Shown here: one piece after another, positions 21,530 through 32,273 of the stretch
How positions within the stretch are numbered: the first letter of the stretch is position 1
How the letters are laid out: the number at the start of each line of letters is the position of its first letter
Source of the DNA: Bubalus kerabau
Taxonomy: Eukaryota; Chordata; Mammalia; Artiodactyla; Bovidae
Length of the DNA stretch: 64,000 bases
Assembly: GCF_029407905.1 (NCBI RefSeq)
Contig: NC_073628.1
Span: 46,397,501 to 46,461,500 of the forward strand
Direction: 5' to 3'
Notes under the pieces: model-generated
Database searches by the model: none
Told to the model about the DNA's origin: nothing
The model's input: the letters and a program-made list of their open reading frames with translations, nothing else
Translations under genes and position numbers: made by a program

Positions 21530-23300
21530 CCCTAGATGGTCATCCATGACAGGTGGGCTGGCTGGTGTGGGCTGCTTCCGTCCTCTTGAACCATCATAAG
21601 TGAAGGCTTGGCACTTGACGTTGAGGCTCTTGGGTCCCCAGGGCAGAGTGCTGCCCAATGTCCCAGTTGATGGCAATTGTAGCAAGCCGTTTTAGAAGAC
21701 TTGTCATGGTTTGGCCACTCTTTGGCCCAATGCCCCACCTGTCTACAGATTAGGCTTTTCTCTCCTGCCTTGTCCTTCAGGGACTCGGGGTTTGCCACAG
21801 GGCTTCTCTAGAGGGCAGCCAGCATTTGGGTATGCCTTGTCTCTTTCCATTTCTCCCTTTCCTGGCCCTTGGCCCACCTCTCCCACTCTCTATTATAAAA
21901 GTATTGGTGGCTTTCTGGACCATCTGGTCTAAAGAGACAGCTAGGTCCTGTTGCTGTAGCTGTTGTAACTTTATCCTTATGGCTGATGCGCACTGGGACA
22001 GGAATTTGTCCTTTAAAATCACCTGTCCCCCGTAAGAGTAGTCCAGATTGGTAAACTTTTGGAGGGCCTCTTTTAGCCTTTCCAGAAAGGCAATGGTGTT
22101 CTGGTTGGGGTCATGAGTTATTGCTGAGACCCAGGCACAGCACCACAACTAACAGCTTTCCTAACAGGGTGGATTTCCTTAGGGTGCGTCTTAATGAAGC
22201 TGATCCAACCCAGTACTGTTACCTCCTGGGAGCAAGACGTCCCCAGGTCAGGGTGCAGATCCCCAAGCAGATTGTGGCCTATCAACCTCCTGGAGATCAA
22301 ATCCTCAGGCTGGTCAAGGCAGGTCAGCCTCCCAGGAATTGAGTCCCTGGGCAGGTCGAGGGATGTTGACCTCCTGGGACCCCCGAACTGGTGGATCCCT
22401 GAGCAGGTTGAGTCATGGCAACCTCCCAGGGACTGGATCCCTGGGAATGTTGCTGCAGGCCGACCTCCTGGGATCCCCAGGCTGGAGTTGGGCTTCCCCA
22501 AGATCTCCAGCATGACTCGTGCTGGGAAGGATGAAGGGGTTATAATCAGAGCCAGGCATTCCCAGGTCAGGAACTGGGTGTCCCCAGGGATTCCAGCAGA
22601 GGGGTGTTGGATGGGCCTGACTCTTTGCTGGTTTGTCCACCTGGATGGGAATAAATAGCATGATGTAAAGCAATCTAAGCTTGTGGCCTGATACTGGGAA
22701 CCTGGCAAAACAGCCACAAGACTAATTCTCTTATCACCGTGAAGGAATGTATGTCTCTGACTTCCTCCCATAGTCCTCCATTAGATCAGTTTAGGGTGGA
22801 GATTTCATCCAGGGGGTACATTCACAGCTTTAGGAAAAGAGTTGTTTGGGCCCAAATGGCCTGCAGACGTAACTCCCACAGCAGCAAACATTGTTTCTGG
22901 AAGCTCCGTTGCCCTCGAAGGGATGTCATCAGCAGGTGGACTTCTAGCAGGCATTGGGTGCCTGCCACCTGTCCAGCAGGTCCACTGAGAGATGCTCTTT
23001 TCATACATGTTGTAGGGAACCTGGACGTGAAGGCCTGACTCTCCTGACTCTCTAGAGGGATTGGGTAGTATACAATATTTCCCTTCCAAGGGCCAACCAT
23101 TTTCTGGTTGTCCTGCCAGAAAGTTGCAGAGGCAACATTGTGGGTCCCGACGGGGCTCACGAAAAGAGCACACCTTCCGGAAATAAAAAGTGGATAACCC
23201 TCCCAATGCTTTGCAGAGAGTGGCATTGATGGAGGCAGGAGCTAGAGGACAGGAGGAGAAAGCAGCCAGAAGACCGTGCTGAGGAATCCCCTTCACAACC
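21530..23300 (-). pseudogene. Retroviral gag remnant
   Basis: From the right: a matrix-like segment at about 23300-22980 with the typical NGWPLEGKY box; a stretch occupied by degenerate tandem repeats (22222-22490); the C-terminal capsid with the major-homology-type element FLERLKEAL at about 22090; and a nucleocapsid with two knuckle-like clusters at about 21740-21640, of which CYNCHQLGHWAALC is a complete CCHC box and CRQVGHWAKEW is missing a cysteine. Frames change several times. Having more than one knuckle-like cluster is unusual for gamma-type viruses, whose gag commonly carries one. Confidence 0.7.
22222..22490. repeat. Degenerate 42-64 bp minisatellite inside gag
   Basis: Six units opening with CCTCCTGGGA or CCTCCCAGG begin at 22222, 22286, 22328, 22372, 22422 and 22464 and share CTGGATCCCTGGG-like segments. 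In the - strand frame this is a proline/glycine-rich expansion in the region expected for the linker or N-terminal capsid. Confidence 0.7.
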
Positions 23301-24225
23301 TGACGGGAAAGCGGCTAAATGCCTCACCTGTGCCCACACAGTTTTCATTGGCCTGAACCTCGGCACAGGGGAGATTAAGGCCAGAAGAACCCTCACCCAC
23401 TTGGGCAACAGCTACTGGGGTGAATGGACAGTGGGGCCTTCAGGACACGCTGGGGAGTAGTCCCTGCCAGAGCCCCTCAGTTACATCCACAGCTGCTCGC
23501 CTGCTCGCTGAGTGTTGAGGAGACAAGAAACGAGCAATTGTCAAGGAATTACGATTTTGTTAGCCATATGGTTCTTCCAGCCATAGAGGCGAGGACCTCC
23601 TATCTTAACCAGAGGTCTTCTGGAATCTGAGACTGAGCTGCAGGAGCCTTCCGCTGAGTATGTTTTTGCGCTGCCAGTTCCTGCCACGTTCTGCTTCCTG
23701 TCACTTCCGCTGCGCTTGGCTTCCTCTGCGCTGGGTTTCCGCCGCTTTCGTTGGACTTTTGCTGCAGTCGGTTTCTACTGTGTGAGCTTTCGTTGAATTG
23801 GGCTGGTTGAGACAGAGAACATTGTGTAAAGAAGTGTAACTGTCTAAGTGGAAGGGATTGAGAACCAGTGTACAAATGTTAGCAGACAGAATCATGGTTA
23901 GTTCATTCACAGTAACACGAAGGAAGAGAGAATATACACACAGGGCAGGTTAGTTGACATGGTGGTAGCAGAACAGAGGAGATATCTGTCAATTGTTCTA
24001 GGTTACAACCAAGGACCTGCGTAGCTGAAGTAGAATGGAAGTGAGAAATGGAATATGTCCTGCCATATCAATAAACAAAACGTCGCTGTCATCAACGATT
24101 GCATCCACCACCAGTAGCAGCCAACACCGATGGTGAGCTGATGGGCCCTAAGGGAACTTAGGAGGCAAAGAATACCTGCCATTCAGCAGCCATCAGACTT
24201 CAGTCTCTTCCTGTGTGTTATTAAT

Positions 24226-24420
24226 TGCTCATTTGTGTCCGACTCTTTGCGACCCCTTGGACTGTAGCCCACCAGGCTCCTCTGTCCATGGAATTCTCCA
24301 GGCAAGAATACTGGAGTGGGTTGCCATTTCCTTTTCCAGGAGATCTTCCTGACCCAGGGATCGAATCTGGGTCTCCCACATTGCAGGCAGATTCTTTACG
24401 ATCTGAGCCAACCAGTGAAG
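24226..24420 (-). mobile_element. Bov-tA SINE (antisense), nested in LTR
   Basis: Tail TTGTGTCCGACTCTTTGCGA, core CAAGAATACTGGAGTGGGTT, head GAGCCAACCAGTGAAG. Confidence 0.9.
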
Positions 24421-24549
24421 ACTGGCACTCCCTACAGTGTGCCCTGAGGAAATTCAGGATGTGAGAACACAGGATACTGGTCCCAGAAAACTTATCTGCA
24501 TATCAAAAGAATGACTTCAGTGAGCCCAGACTCTTGCATCTTCCCACAC

Positions 24550-24812
24550 AGAGAAAGGATTGATGTTGAAGCTGAAGCTCCAATACTTGAGGCACCGGAT
24601 GCAAAGAGCTGACTCATTAGAAAAGACCCTGATGCTGGGAAAGATTGAGGGCAGGAGGAGAAGTGGACGACAGAGGATGAGATGGTTGGATGGCATCACC
24701 GACTCAATGGACATGAGTTTGGGCAAGCTCCAGGAGATGCTGAAGGACAGGGAAGCCTGATGTGCTGCAGTCTATAAGGTCTCAAAGAGTCAGACATGAC
24801 TGAGTGACTGAA
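24550..24812 (+). mobile_element. BovB 3' end (sense), nested in LTR
   Basis: GAAGCTGAAGCTCCAATACT through GTCAGACATGACTGAGTGAC; about 263 bases of BovB 3' end. Confidence 0.92.
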
Positions 24813-25091
24813 CACTGCAATACACACATAGAAAACCATTAAATACTTTAATTTGAGATATCTGGTTTTCCTTTAATAACAATAATCTTTTGACATTCAT
24901 ACTACCGGTCCTCTGTTGCAAAACTTCTATATAACCTGAGCCCCCACGCCACCCCCCTCACCTCCACCTCCTCAGGGCAGTTCTCTCAAGGTTGCTTGAG
25001 ATGCTGCCTCCTGGGCTTGAAGTCCTAAAAATTCCTGCTGAATAAAACAGAACTCTCAACTGTTAGGTTGTGAGTATGTTTTAAGTTGACA

Positions 25092-25458
25092 GAAGTTCTC
25101 TGAAGAGGTCAGGATTTTGGAAATTTAATCCACGGACATTTATCCAGATTTACAACAGGAGTGTTGCAAAGGCTGATATGACACGCAGGAGTGTTGTAAA
25201 GACACACATGATACAATCCTGAGGCAATAAAGAAAAGTAAAAGTAATAAAATCTGATGACATGAGCGAGCATCATGCTGGGAGATTTTTAAGACAGTCAG
25301 AGGGCAAATGATCTGGAAGGGTCCAGTAGGAGAAAGAAGGACAGATAACCTCTCCACGTCTAGGTCCTGTGACAAAAGAGGCATGGGGAACAGCGACCCC
25401 TTGAGAGCACATATGCCCTAAATTGGTTATTGATATCTTTGAACCAGCAAATGTTACT
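25092..25458. other. Stretch between two LTRs, unassigned
   Basis: Could be internal retroviral sequence attached to either LTR, but I see no coding similarity. Holds the words GCAGGAGTGTTGTAAAGA and ACAGGAGTGTTGCAAAGG, a short direct repeat about 35 bases apart. Confidence 0.35.
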
Positions 25459-25851
25459 GTCCAAGGTTTTTTTGGTCACCGCACAACAGGCCAGTAAATC
25501 AGAGATGAGATGTTGAAACAAGGAATAATGACTTTATTTGGAAAGCCAGCAAACTGAGAAGATGGTAGACAAAAATCTCCAAAAGACCATCTGGGGGTCT
25601 GGATGCCAGTATCTTTTACAGAACAGAGAGGGGGAGGTGAGAAAGTAAAGTAAAAAGGCCATTAATCTTGCAAATCTCTCTTTTGAATGGTCAGCCCCTA
25701 AGGAGGGAATATGTTCAGGCAGAGAGGCAGAGTCCCTGGAGGCAGACCATTATGTATAGACAGCATTCTTTTTGCAAACAAAGGCAATGAGAACCAAAAG
25801 TTAAAGAAACAGATCCTATACAGAGTCAGATTTTGTTCTTCCCTGTGACAG
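25459..25851 (-). mobile_element. Retroviral LTR (antisense)
   Basis: Bounded by TGTCC...TGACA. On the - strand a poly(A) signal AAATAAAGTCATTATTCC (complement of 25526-25544) lies near the expected end of R. No convincing TSD. Different family from the sense LTR to its left. Confidence 0.55.
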
Positions 25852-26845
25852 AGATATTTATTGGAATGCCAAATACATCGACATCAATAAATGAGGGCAA
25901 GGGCTTCAGCATTGTTTGCTCCTGCATTTAATGTTTCACTCTATTCATATGCATTGGACTCTATCCATATGTGTGTTTTAGAGAAGATGGACACTCACAT
26001 CCCTGCGTTCTAGTGAATTTCCAACTCAGGAAACCGTATTGTGCTTCTCTACATGTCTTTCTGCTATTTCAATGGAAAAAAACCCTCTTCTCTGCTTCCT
26101 CTTTGGCGCTCAGCAGAAAGAATGCTGCCTGCATGTTTCCAGCGAGGGAGGCCCTAATCAAATGGAGCTTTTTTGTCTCCTAATCGTGACGCAGTCTTTT
26201 CAAAGTGCTTTCAGAGTCTGTAGAGGAAAACTACCCAGCAGACATAAAACCTGCTAGGAACTTAATCATGCACTCTGAGCAGCAGATCACTCAAATATAA
26301 TTGGCTTGAGATTTCATTTAACCTTGTTTTGTTGGACACATATAGCCATCCCTGTACCCCACGTCTTCTCTCTCCCAGATGGACAAATAGTGTTTTCTTG
26401 AATGTGTTCTCTTTTTCAATTCAAACAATTCTAATGATTCTTCTTTGACAAGAGTCTTTCACTTTGACGGTCCAATTCGATACATCCACATGGTTATTAT
26501 GAGCAAGATCTCAGGTCCTAGGGGAAAAAATGAATGAAAAGATGAATGAATTCTGGTCCCTGCAGGCAAAAGCTTGCTGTGAAGAAGGAAATGTAGTTCA
26601 CACTGCTTCACTAATCTCTTGGCTAAGTGAGAACAGAATATTGTCTCAAGCCTCCTCACAGCAACAATTCCCTGGGTAGTGACTGGAAATAGGAATTATT
26701 AACAGACTCCTCAGATGCTTCCTGTGCACATTAAGCCATTCTAATACACCTGTATTTCTCATCTGGATCTTCCTTTTATTAAGACCTAAGGGATTCTATT
26801 CTCCTCAATTCATTCCTGCCTCAGTGTTTTAGCATGTACATCATT
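25852..26845. other. Intergenic stretch, nothing recognised
   Basis: Single-copy-looking, no gene or young repeat. Confidence 0.4.
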
Positions 26846-27080
26846 TGGCCACCTGATGCGAAAAATTGACTCATTGGAAAAGACCCTGAAGCTGGGAAAG
26901 ATTAAAGGCAGAAGGAGAAGAGGGGAGGATGGGGATGAGATTGTTAGATGGCATCGCAGACTTAATGGATGTGAATTTGAGCAAATTTTGGGAGATAGTG
27001 AAGGACAGGGAAGCCTGGCCTGCTGAAGTCCATGGGGTTGAACAGAGTCAGAGGCGACTTAGTGACTGAACAACAAAAAT
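26846..27080 (+). mobile_element. BovB 3' end (sense)
   Basis: TTTGGCCACCTGATGCGAAA through GCGACTTAGTGACTGAACAA. Diverged, about 235 bases. Confidence 0.9.
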
Positions 27081-27689
27081 ACTAAAACACATTAAAGGTC
27101 ATGTTATCATTTTGCCTAAGTTCTATTTCTCCCTTTGTTTACTCTAAAGTAAACTTTACAGGCTTTATCTAGGAATAAAAAGTATTCTAAAAATCTACTT
27201 GCAACCTATCCTCTGACTTTATGGCAAGGAGCAGGGGGAACAGCCCTCTTTCAGGAATAAACAGTGCATTGGAATTAGAGATCTCCTTAAAATCATAGTT
27301 ATTCCTTTGAATCAGTCTTGATGACAAGTAGTGTGGTATAAAAATGTTGCTGAGAAACCCAACCTCTATTCACCAGTGCCAAATAGAAATAAGGAGACAG
27401 AACTTTGGAGGAGTAGAAAGGAGTAGCTTCATTACTTTGCAAGCAAAGTGGCCATAGCAAGCTAATGCTAAGACTGTGCCCTCTTACCTGGGAAGCTGGA
27501 AGAAGCCTTATGGTTTTAGGATGGAAAATAGGGCTGTAGATAAGGATCAAGGCTGATGTAGTCTTGCACACTTCTTCTCTAGAAGGAGAAGGGGCATTGA
27601 GACCATTAGGACTGGTGTCTGGTGATTCCAGAACAGATTCTGGTGGTCCTTGGGTTACCATCCCCTGACATTCCTTCTAGAATGAAGAG
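27081..27689. other. Intergenic stretch, nothing firm
   Basis: The - strand open frame at 27299-27661 (120 codons) has no recognised domain. GC content and the segment 27400-27660 could be an old LTR, but I cannot support it. Confidence 0.35.
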
Positions 27690-28633
27690 TGCTCCTAAAC
27701 AATTTCCTTTAAAAACTAGAAATAAAACTACCACGTGACACAGCAATCCCCTTTCTGGGCATATACCTTGAGAAAACCACAATTAAAAAAGACATAAGTA
27801 CCCCAATGTTCATAGCATCATAATTTACAATAGCCAGGACATGTAAGCAATCTAGATATCCATTGACTGATGAATGGATAAAGAAGTTGTGTTATATATA
27901 TACAGTTCAGTTCAGTCGTTCAGTCGTGTCCAACTCTTTGCGACACCATGAATTGCAGCATGCCAGGCCTACCTGTTCATCACCAACTCCTGGAATTCAC
28001 TCAAACTCATGTCCATCGAGTCGGTGATGCCATCCAGCCATCTCATCCTCTGTCGTCCCCTTTTCCTCCTGCCCCCAATCCCTCCCAGCATCAGAGTCTT
28101 TTCCAATGAGTCATGTATATATGTACAGTGAAATATTATTCAGCCATAAAAAGGAACAAATTTGAGTCAGTTCTAATGAGGCGGATGAACCTAGAACCTG
28201 TTATACAGAACGAAGTAAACCAGAAAGAGATGAACAAATATCATACATTAATGCATATATAAGGGAATCTAGAAGAATAGTACTGACGAACCTATCTGCA
28301 GAGCAGGAATAGAGATGCAGACACAGAGAACAGAGTGGTGGACACAGTGGGGGGAGGAGAGGATGGGAGGAACTGAGAGGGTAACATCGAAACATATACA
28401 TTAAGATATGCAAAATAGATAGCTAGTGGGAAGTTGTCGTATAACACAGGGAGTTCATCCCAGTGCTCTGTGACAATCTAGAGGGGTGGGATGGAGAGGG
28501 GATGTGGGAGGGATGTTCAAGAGGGATGGGATATACATATTCTTATGTCTGATTGATGTTGTTGTATGGCAGAAATCAACACAATATTGTAAAGCAATTA
28601 TCCTGCAATTAAAAATTAAAAAAAAAAAAAAAG
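27690..28633 (+). mobile_element. L1 3' end (sense) with nested BovB fragment
   Basis: L1 ORF2 end and 3' UTR (ACACAGCAATCCCCTTTCTG, CAACACAATATTGTAAAGCA) closing with an A15-type tail at 28617-28633. An antisense BovB 3' end interrupts it at 27905-28113. Confidence 0.9.
27905..28113 (-). mobile_element. BovB 3' end (antisense), nested in L1
   Basis: CAGTTCAGTTCAGTCGTTCA to CTTTTCCAATGAGTCA, with TATATA-rich L1 sequence on both sides. Confidence 0.92.
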
Positions 28634-28834
28634 AATACTCCCAGAGGAAAGGAGTGTTAGGGAATATTGTCTTGGAAGGGGTAAACAGCACGCTCACAGT
28701 ACAACTTTAACTGGAGGGCAAACATTTTCACTGTGCAATTAAGCAAGAAAGAGAGGGAAAACAAACATCTGTAGTTTGAATAGGTGGAGAGAATAAGGGC
28801 TGAATAAAGGCTAACATTATATCTACTACTGTGG
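28634..28834. other. Gap between L1 and BovB
   Basis: No signature recognised; the far end may be diverged BovB. Confidence 0.3.
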
Positions 28835-28923
28835 GCAGGAATCCCTTAGAAGAAATGGAGTAGTCATCATGATCAACAAGAGTCCAAAATGCAGTACTTG
28901 GATGCAATCTCAAAAAGGACAGA

Positions 28924-29634
28924 ATGATCTCTGTTCGTTTCCAAGGCAAACCATTCAATATCACAGTAATCCAAGTCTATGCCCCAACCAGTAACGCTGA
29001 AGAAGCTGAAGTTGCATGGTTCTATGAAGACCTAAAAGACCTTTTAGGACTAACACCCAAAAGAGATGTCCTTTTCATTATAGGCGACTGGAATGCAAAA
29101 GTAGGAAGTCAAGAAACACCTGGGGTAACAGGCAAATTTGGCCTTGGAATACGGAATGAAGCAGGGCAAACGCTAATAGAGTTTTGCCAAGAAAATGCAC
29201 TGGTCATAGCAAACACCCTCTTCCAACAACACAAGAGAAGACTCTACACATGGACATCACCAGATGGTCAACACCGAAACCAGACTGATTATATTCTTTG
29301 CGGCCAAAGATGGAGAAGCTCTATACAGTCAGCAAAAACAAGACCAGGAGCTGACTGTGGCTCAGATCATGAACTCCTTATTGCTAAATTCAGACGTAAA
29401 TTGAAGAAAGTAGGGAAAACCACTAGACCATTCAGGTATGACCTAAGTCAAATCCCTTATGATTATACAGTGGAAGTGAGAAATAGATTTAAGGGACTAG
29501 ATCTCATAGACAGAGTCCCAGATGAACCATGGACGGAGGTTCATGACACTGTACAGAAGACAGGGATCAAGACCGTCCTCATGGAAAAGAAATGCAAAAA
29601 ACAAAATGGCTGTCTGGGGAGGCCTTACAAATAG
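28924..29634 (+). pseudogene. BovB AP-type endonuclease fragment
   Basis: 236 codons of apurinic-type endonuclease: the catalytic GDWNAKVG box (about residues 57-64) and the terminal SDH triad (about residue 147) are present, so the active-site residues of this part are preserved. The earlier N-terminal part of the domain is missing from this frame. Just before 29634 the frame shifts in an A-rich run (29591-29606) and the downstream linker is read in another frame. Confidence 0.88.
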
Positions 29635-31331
29635 CTGTGAAAAGAAGAGAAGCAAAAAGCAAAGGAGAAAAAGAAAGATATAAGCATCTGAATGCAGAGT
29701 TCCAAAGAATAGCAAGGAGAGATAAGAAAGCCTTCCTTGGTGATCAATGCAAAGAAATAGAGGAAAACAACAGAATGGGAAAGACTAGAGATCTCTTCGA
29801 GAAAATTAGAGATACCAAGGGGACATTTCATGCAAAGACAGGCTCGATAAAGGACAGAAATGGTATGGACCTAACAGAAGCAGAAGATTTTAAGAACAGA
29901 TGGCAAGAAGAACTGCACAAAAAAGATCTTCACGACCCAGATAATCATGATGGTGTGATCACTCATCTAGAGCCAGACATCCTGGAATGTGAAGTCAAGT
30001 AGGCCTTAGAAAGAATCACTACGAACAAAGCTAGTGGATCCAGGTGATGGAATTCCAGTTGAGCTATTTCAAATCCTGAAAGATGATGCTGTGAAAGTGC
30101 TGCACTCAATATGCCAGCAACTTTGGAAAACTCAGCAGTGACCACAGGACTGGAAAAGGTCAGTTTTCATTCCAATCACAAAGAAAAGCAATGCCAAAGA
30201 ATGCTCAAACTACTGCACAATGGCACTCATCTCACATGCTAGTAAATTAATGCTCAAAATTCTCCAAGCCAGGCTTCAGCAATATGTGAACTGTGAAATT
30301 CCAGATGTTCAAGCTGGTTTTAGAAAAGGCAGAGGAACCAGAGATCAAATTGCCAACATCTGCTGGATCATCAAAAAAGCAAGAGAGTTCCAGAAAACCA
30401 TATATTTCTGCTTTATTGACTATGCCAAAGCCTTTGACTGTGTGGAAAATTCTGAAGGAGATGGGAATATGAGACCACCTGACCTGCCTCTTGAGAAACC
30501 TATATGCAGGTCAGTAAGCAACAGTTAGAACTGGACATGGAACAACAGGCTGGTTCCAAATAGGAAAAGGAGTATGTCAAGGCTGTATATTGTCACCCTG
30601 CTTATTTAACCTCTATGCAGAGTACATCATGAGAAACGCTGGACTGGAAGAAGCACAAGCTGGAATCAAGATTGCTGGGAGAAATATCAATAACCTCAGA
30701 TATGCAGATGACACCACCCTTATGGCAGAAAGTGAAGAGGAACTAAAAAGCCTCTTGATGAAAGGGAAAGAGGAGAGTGGAAAAAGTTGGCTTAAAGCTC
30801 AACATTCAGAAAACTAAGACCATGGCATCTGGTCCCATCAGTTCATGGGAAATAGATGGGGAAACAGTGGAAACAGTGTCAGACTTTATTTTGGGAGGCT
30901 CCAAAATCACTGCAGATTGTGACTGCAGCCATGAAATTAAAAGATGCTTACTCCTTGGAAGGAAAGTTATGACCAACCTAGGTAGCATATTGAAAAGCAG
31001 AGACATTACTTTGCCAACAAAGGTCCATCTAGTCAAGGCTATGGTTTTTCCAGTGAACATGTATGGATGTGAGAGTTGGACTGTGAAGAAAGCTGAGCGC
31101 CGAAGAATTGATGCTTTTGAACTGTGGTGTTGGAGAAGACTCTTGAGAGTCCCTTGGACTGCAAGAAGATCCAACCAGTCCATTCTAAAGGAGATCAGTC
31201 CTGGGTGTTCTTTGGAAGGAATGATGCTGAAGCTGACACTTCAGTGCTTTGGCCACCTCATGCGAAGAGTTGAGTCTTTGGAAAAGACCCTGATGCTGGG
31301 AAGGATTGGGGGCAGGAGGAGAAGGGGATGA
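29592..31331 (+). pseudogene. BovB reverse transcriptase, broken
   Basis: Linker (29592-30002) ends at a TAG in GTCAAGTAGGCC; the context suggests a former TGG. A further TGA follows in CAGCAGTGACC at about 30130. Reverse transcriptase blocks follow in two frames: the AGFRKGRGTRDQIANI and FIDYAKAFDCV boxes (30310-30450), then YADDTTLMAES (about 30700), with the catalytic YADD intact. The C-terminal piece runs to 31331. A dead copy, but useful as the reference for the other fragments in the window. Confidence 0.88.
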
Positions 31332-31498
31332 CAGAGGATGAGATGGCTGGGTGGCATCAGTGACTCGATGGATGTGAGTCTGAGTGAACTCTGGGAGTTG
31401 GTGATGGACAGGGAGGCCTGGTGTGCTGCAATTCATGGGGTCGCAAAGAGTCAGACACGACTGAGTGACTGAACTGAACTGAACTGAACTGAAAGGCA

Positions 31499-31600
31499 GG
31501 GGAATGGAATGGCTACCCACTCTAGTATTCTTGCCTGGAGAATTCCATAAACAGAGGAGCCTGATGGGTTATATAGTTCATGAGATTGCAAAGACTCATG
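31499..31600 (+). mobile_element. BOV-A monomer, 5' part of a split element
   Basis: GGAATGGAATGGCTACCCAC through GATTGCAAAGACTCATGA. Its end continues at 32050-32100 after microsatellites and a BOV-A2, so it looks interrupted. Confidence 0.75.
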
Positions 31601-31635
31601 AAATATATATAAATATATATATACACACCCACAAG

Positions 31636-31675
<40 letters not shown>

Positions 31676-31682
31676 CATACAA

Positions 31683-31726
<44 letters not shown>
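31601..31726. repeat. Compound microsatellite (TA)n-(GA)n-(TA)n
   Basis: (TA)n with (CA) interruptions, (GA)12 at about 31651-31674, then (TA)22-class run to 31724. Confidence 0.92.
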
Positions 31727-31727
<1 letters not shown>

Positions 31728-31990
31728 CTGCTGTTGCTGCTAAGTCGGTTCAGCAGTGTCCAACTCTGTGCAACCCCATAGACAGCAGCCCACCAGGCTC
31801 CCCCGTCCCTGGAAAGAACAGTGGAGTGGGTTGCCATTTCCTTCTCCAATTCATGAAAGTGAAAAGTGAAAGTGAAGTTGCTCAATCATGTCTGACTCTT
31901 AGCGACCCCATGGACTGCAGCCTACCAGGCTCCTGCATCCATGGGATTTTCCAGGCAAGAGTACTGGAGTGGGTTGCCATTGCCTTCTCC
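31727..31990 (-). mobile_element. BOV-A2 SINE (antisense)
   Basis: Starts GCTGCTGTTGCTGCTAAGTC (complement of the (AGC)n tail), contains both monomers and the complement of the linker AAGTGAAAAGTGAAAGTGAA, and ends GCCATTGCCTTCTCC against (TA)n. Confidence 0.93.
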
Positions 31991-32021
<31 letters not shown>

Positions 32022-32049
32022 CATACATAAACACACACAAAGATACTCG
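31991..32049. repeat. (TA)n and (CATA)/(CA)n microsatellite
   Basis: (TA)12 then CACATACATACATAAACACACAC; follows the BOV-A2. Confidence 0.88.
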
Positions 32050-32100
32050 ACTGAGCAAAGAGTCAGATATGACTGAGTGACTAATAATATTCAACAACAA
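32050..32100 (+). mobile_element. BOV-A tail, 3' part of a split element
   Basis: GCAAAGAGTCAGATATGACT then GAGTGACTAATAATATTCAACAACAA; completes the monomer at 31499-31600. Confidence 0.7.
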
Positions 32101-32273
32101 GGGCTAACATAATGGGGTGCCTCAACTAGTTTCTGCTACAATAGCTTGAAATCAAAGCAATGTTTGAGCAATCTTCAAAATCCTCATCTGTAAATTGAGA
32201 CAATAGGACATGTAAAAAGCCTGTGAGAGTAAATAACATAATATAAACCTTTATTTCAGTTTCTGGCACTTCA

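Larger units (their letters stand above)
18690..23900 (-). mobile_element. Class I (gamma-type) endogenous retrovirus, deleted
   Basis: Reading the - strand from right to left gives matrix-like, capsid, zinc-knuckle nucleocapsid, protease and reverse transcriptase remnants in the order of gag-pro-pol, then a jump to an integrase C-terminal remnant and an LTR-like end. Frames are broken repeatedly. The core of RNase H/integrase and the env gene are absent. I could not find the 5' LTR or a primer binding site at the right end, so outer limits are approximate. An old, non-functional copy. Confidence 0.7.
24130..25091 (+). mobile_element. Retroviral solo LTR (sense), split by two insertions
   Basis: A TATA-like CTATATAACCTGAG at 24930-24943, a pyrimidine-rich R region, and a poly(A) signal GAATAAAACAGAACTC at about 25040 are in LTR order, ending near GTTGACA. 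A Bov-tA SINE (24226-24420) and a BovB 3' end (24550-24812) interrupt U3. The left edge is a guess from the start of non-retroviral flank. Confidence 0.6.
28835..31492 (+). mobile_element. BovB LINE, long copy (endonuclease + RT + 3' end)
   Basis: About 2.66 kb of the roughly 3.2-kb element, the longest BovB here. 5'-truncated within the endonuclease domain and complete at the 3' end, which closes with four GAACT units. Coding frame broken into at least five open pieces (28924-29634, 29592-30002, 30220-30528, 30590-30817, 30777-31331). Confidence 0.95.

Noticed and set aside
22222..22490. Spaced repeats that could suggest a CRISPR array
   Set aside because: Units are degenerate, spacing varies, and the context is a retroviral gag in a mammalian genome.
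25131..25200. Short direct repeat (GGAGTGTTGYAAAG) as a possible regulatory repeat
   Set aside because: Only two copies in unassigned LTR-flank sequence; nothing supports a function.
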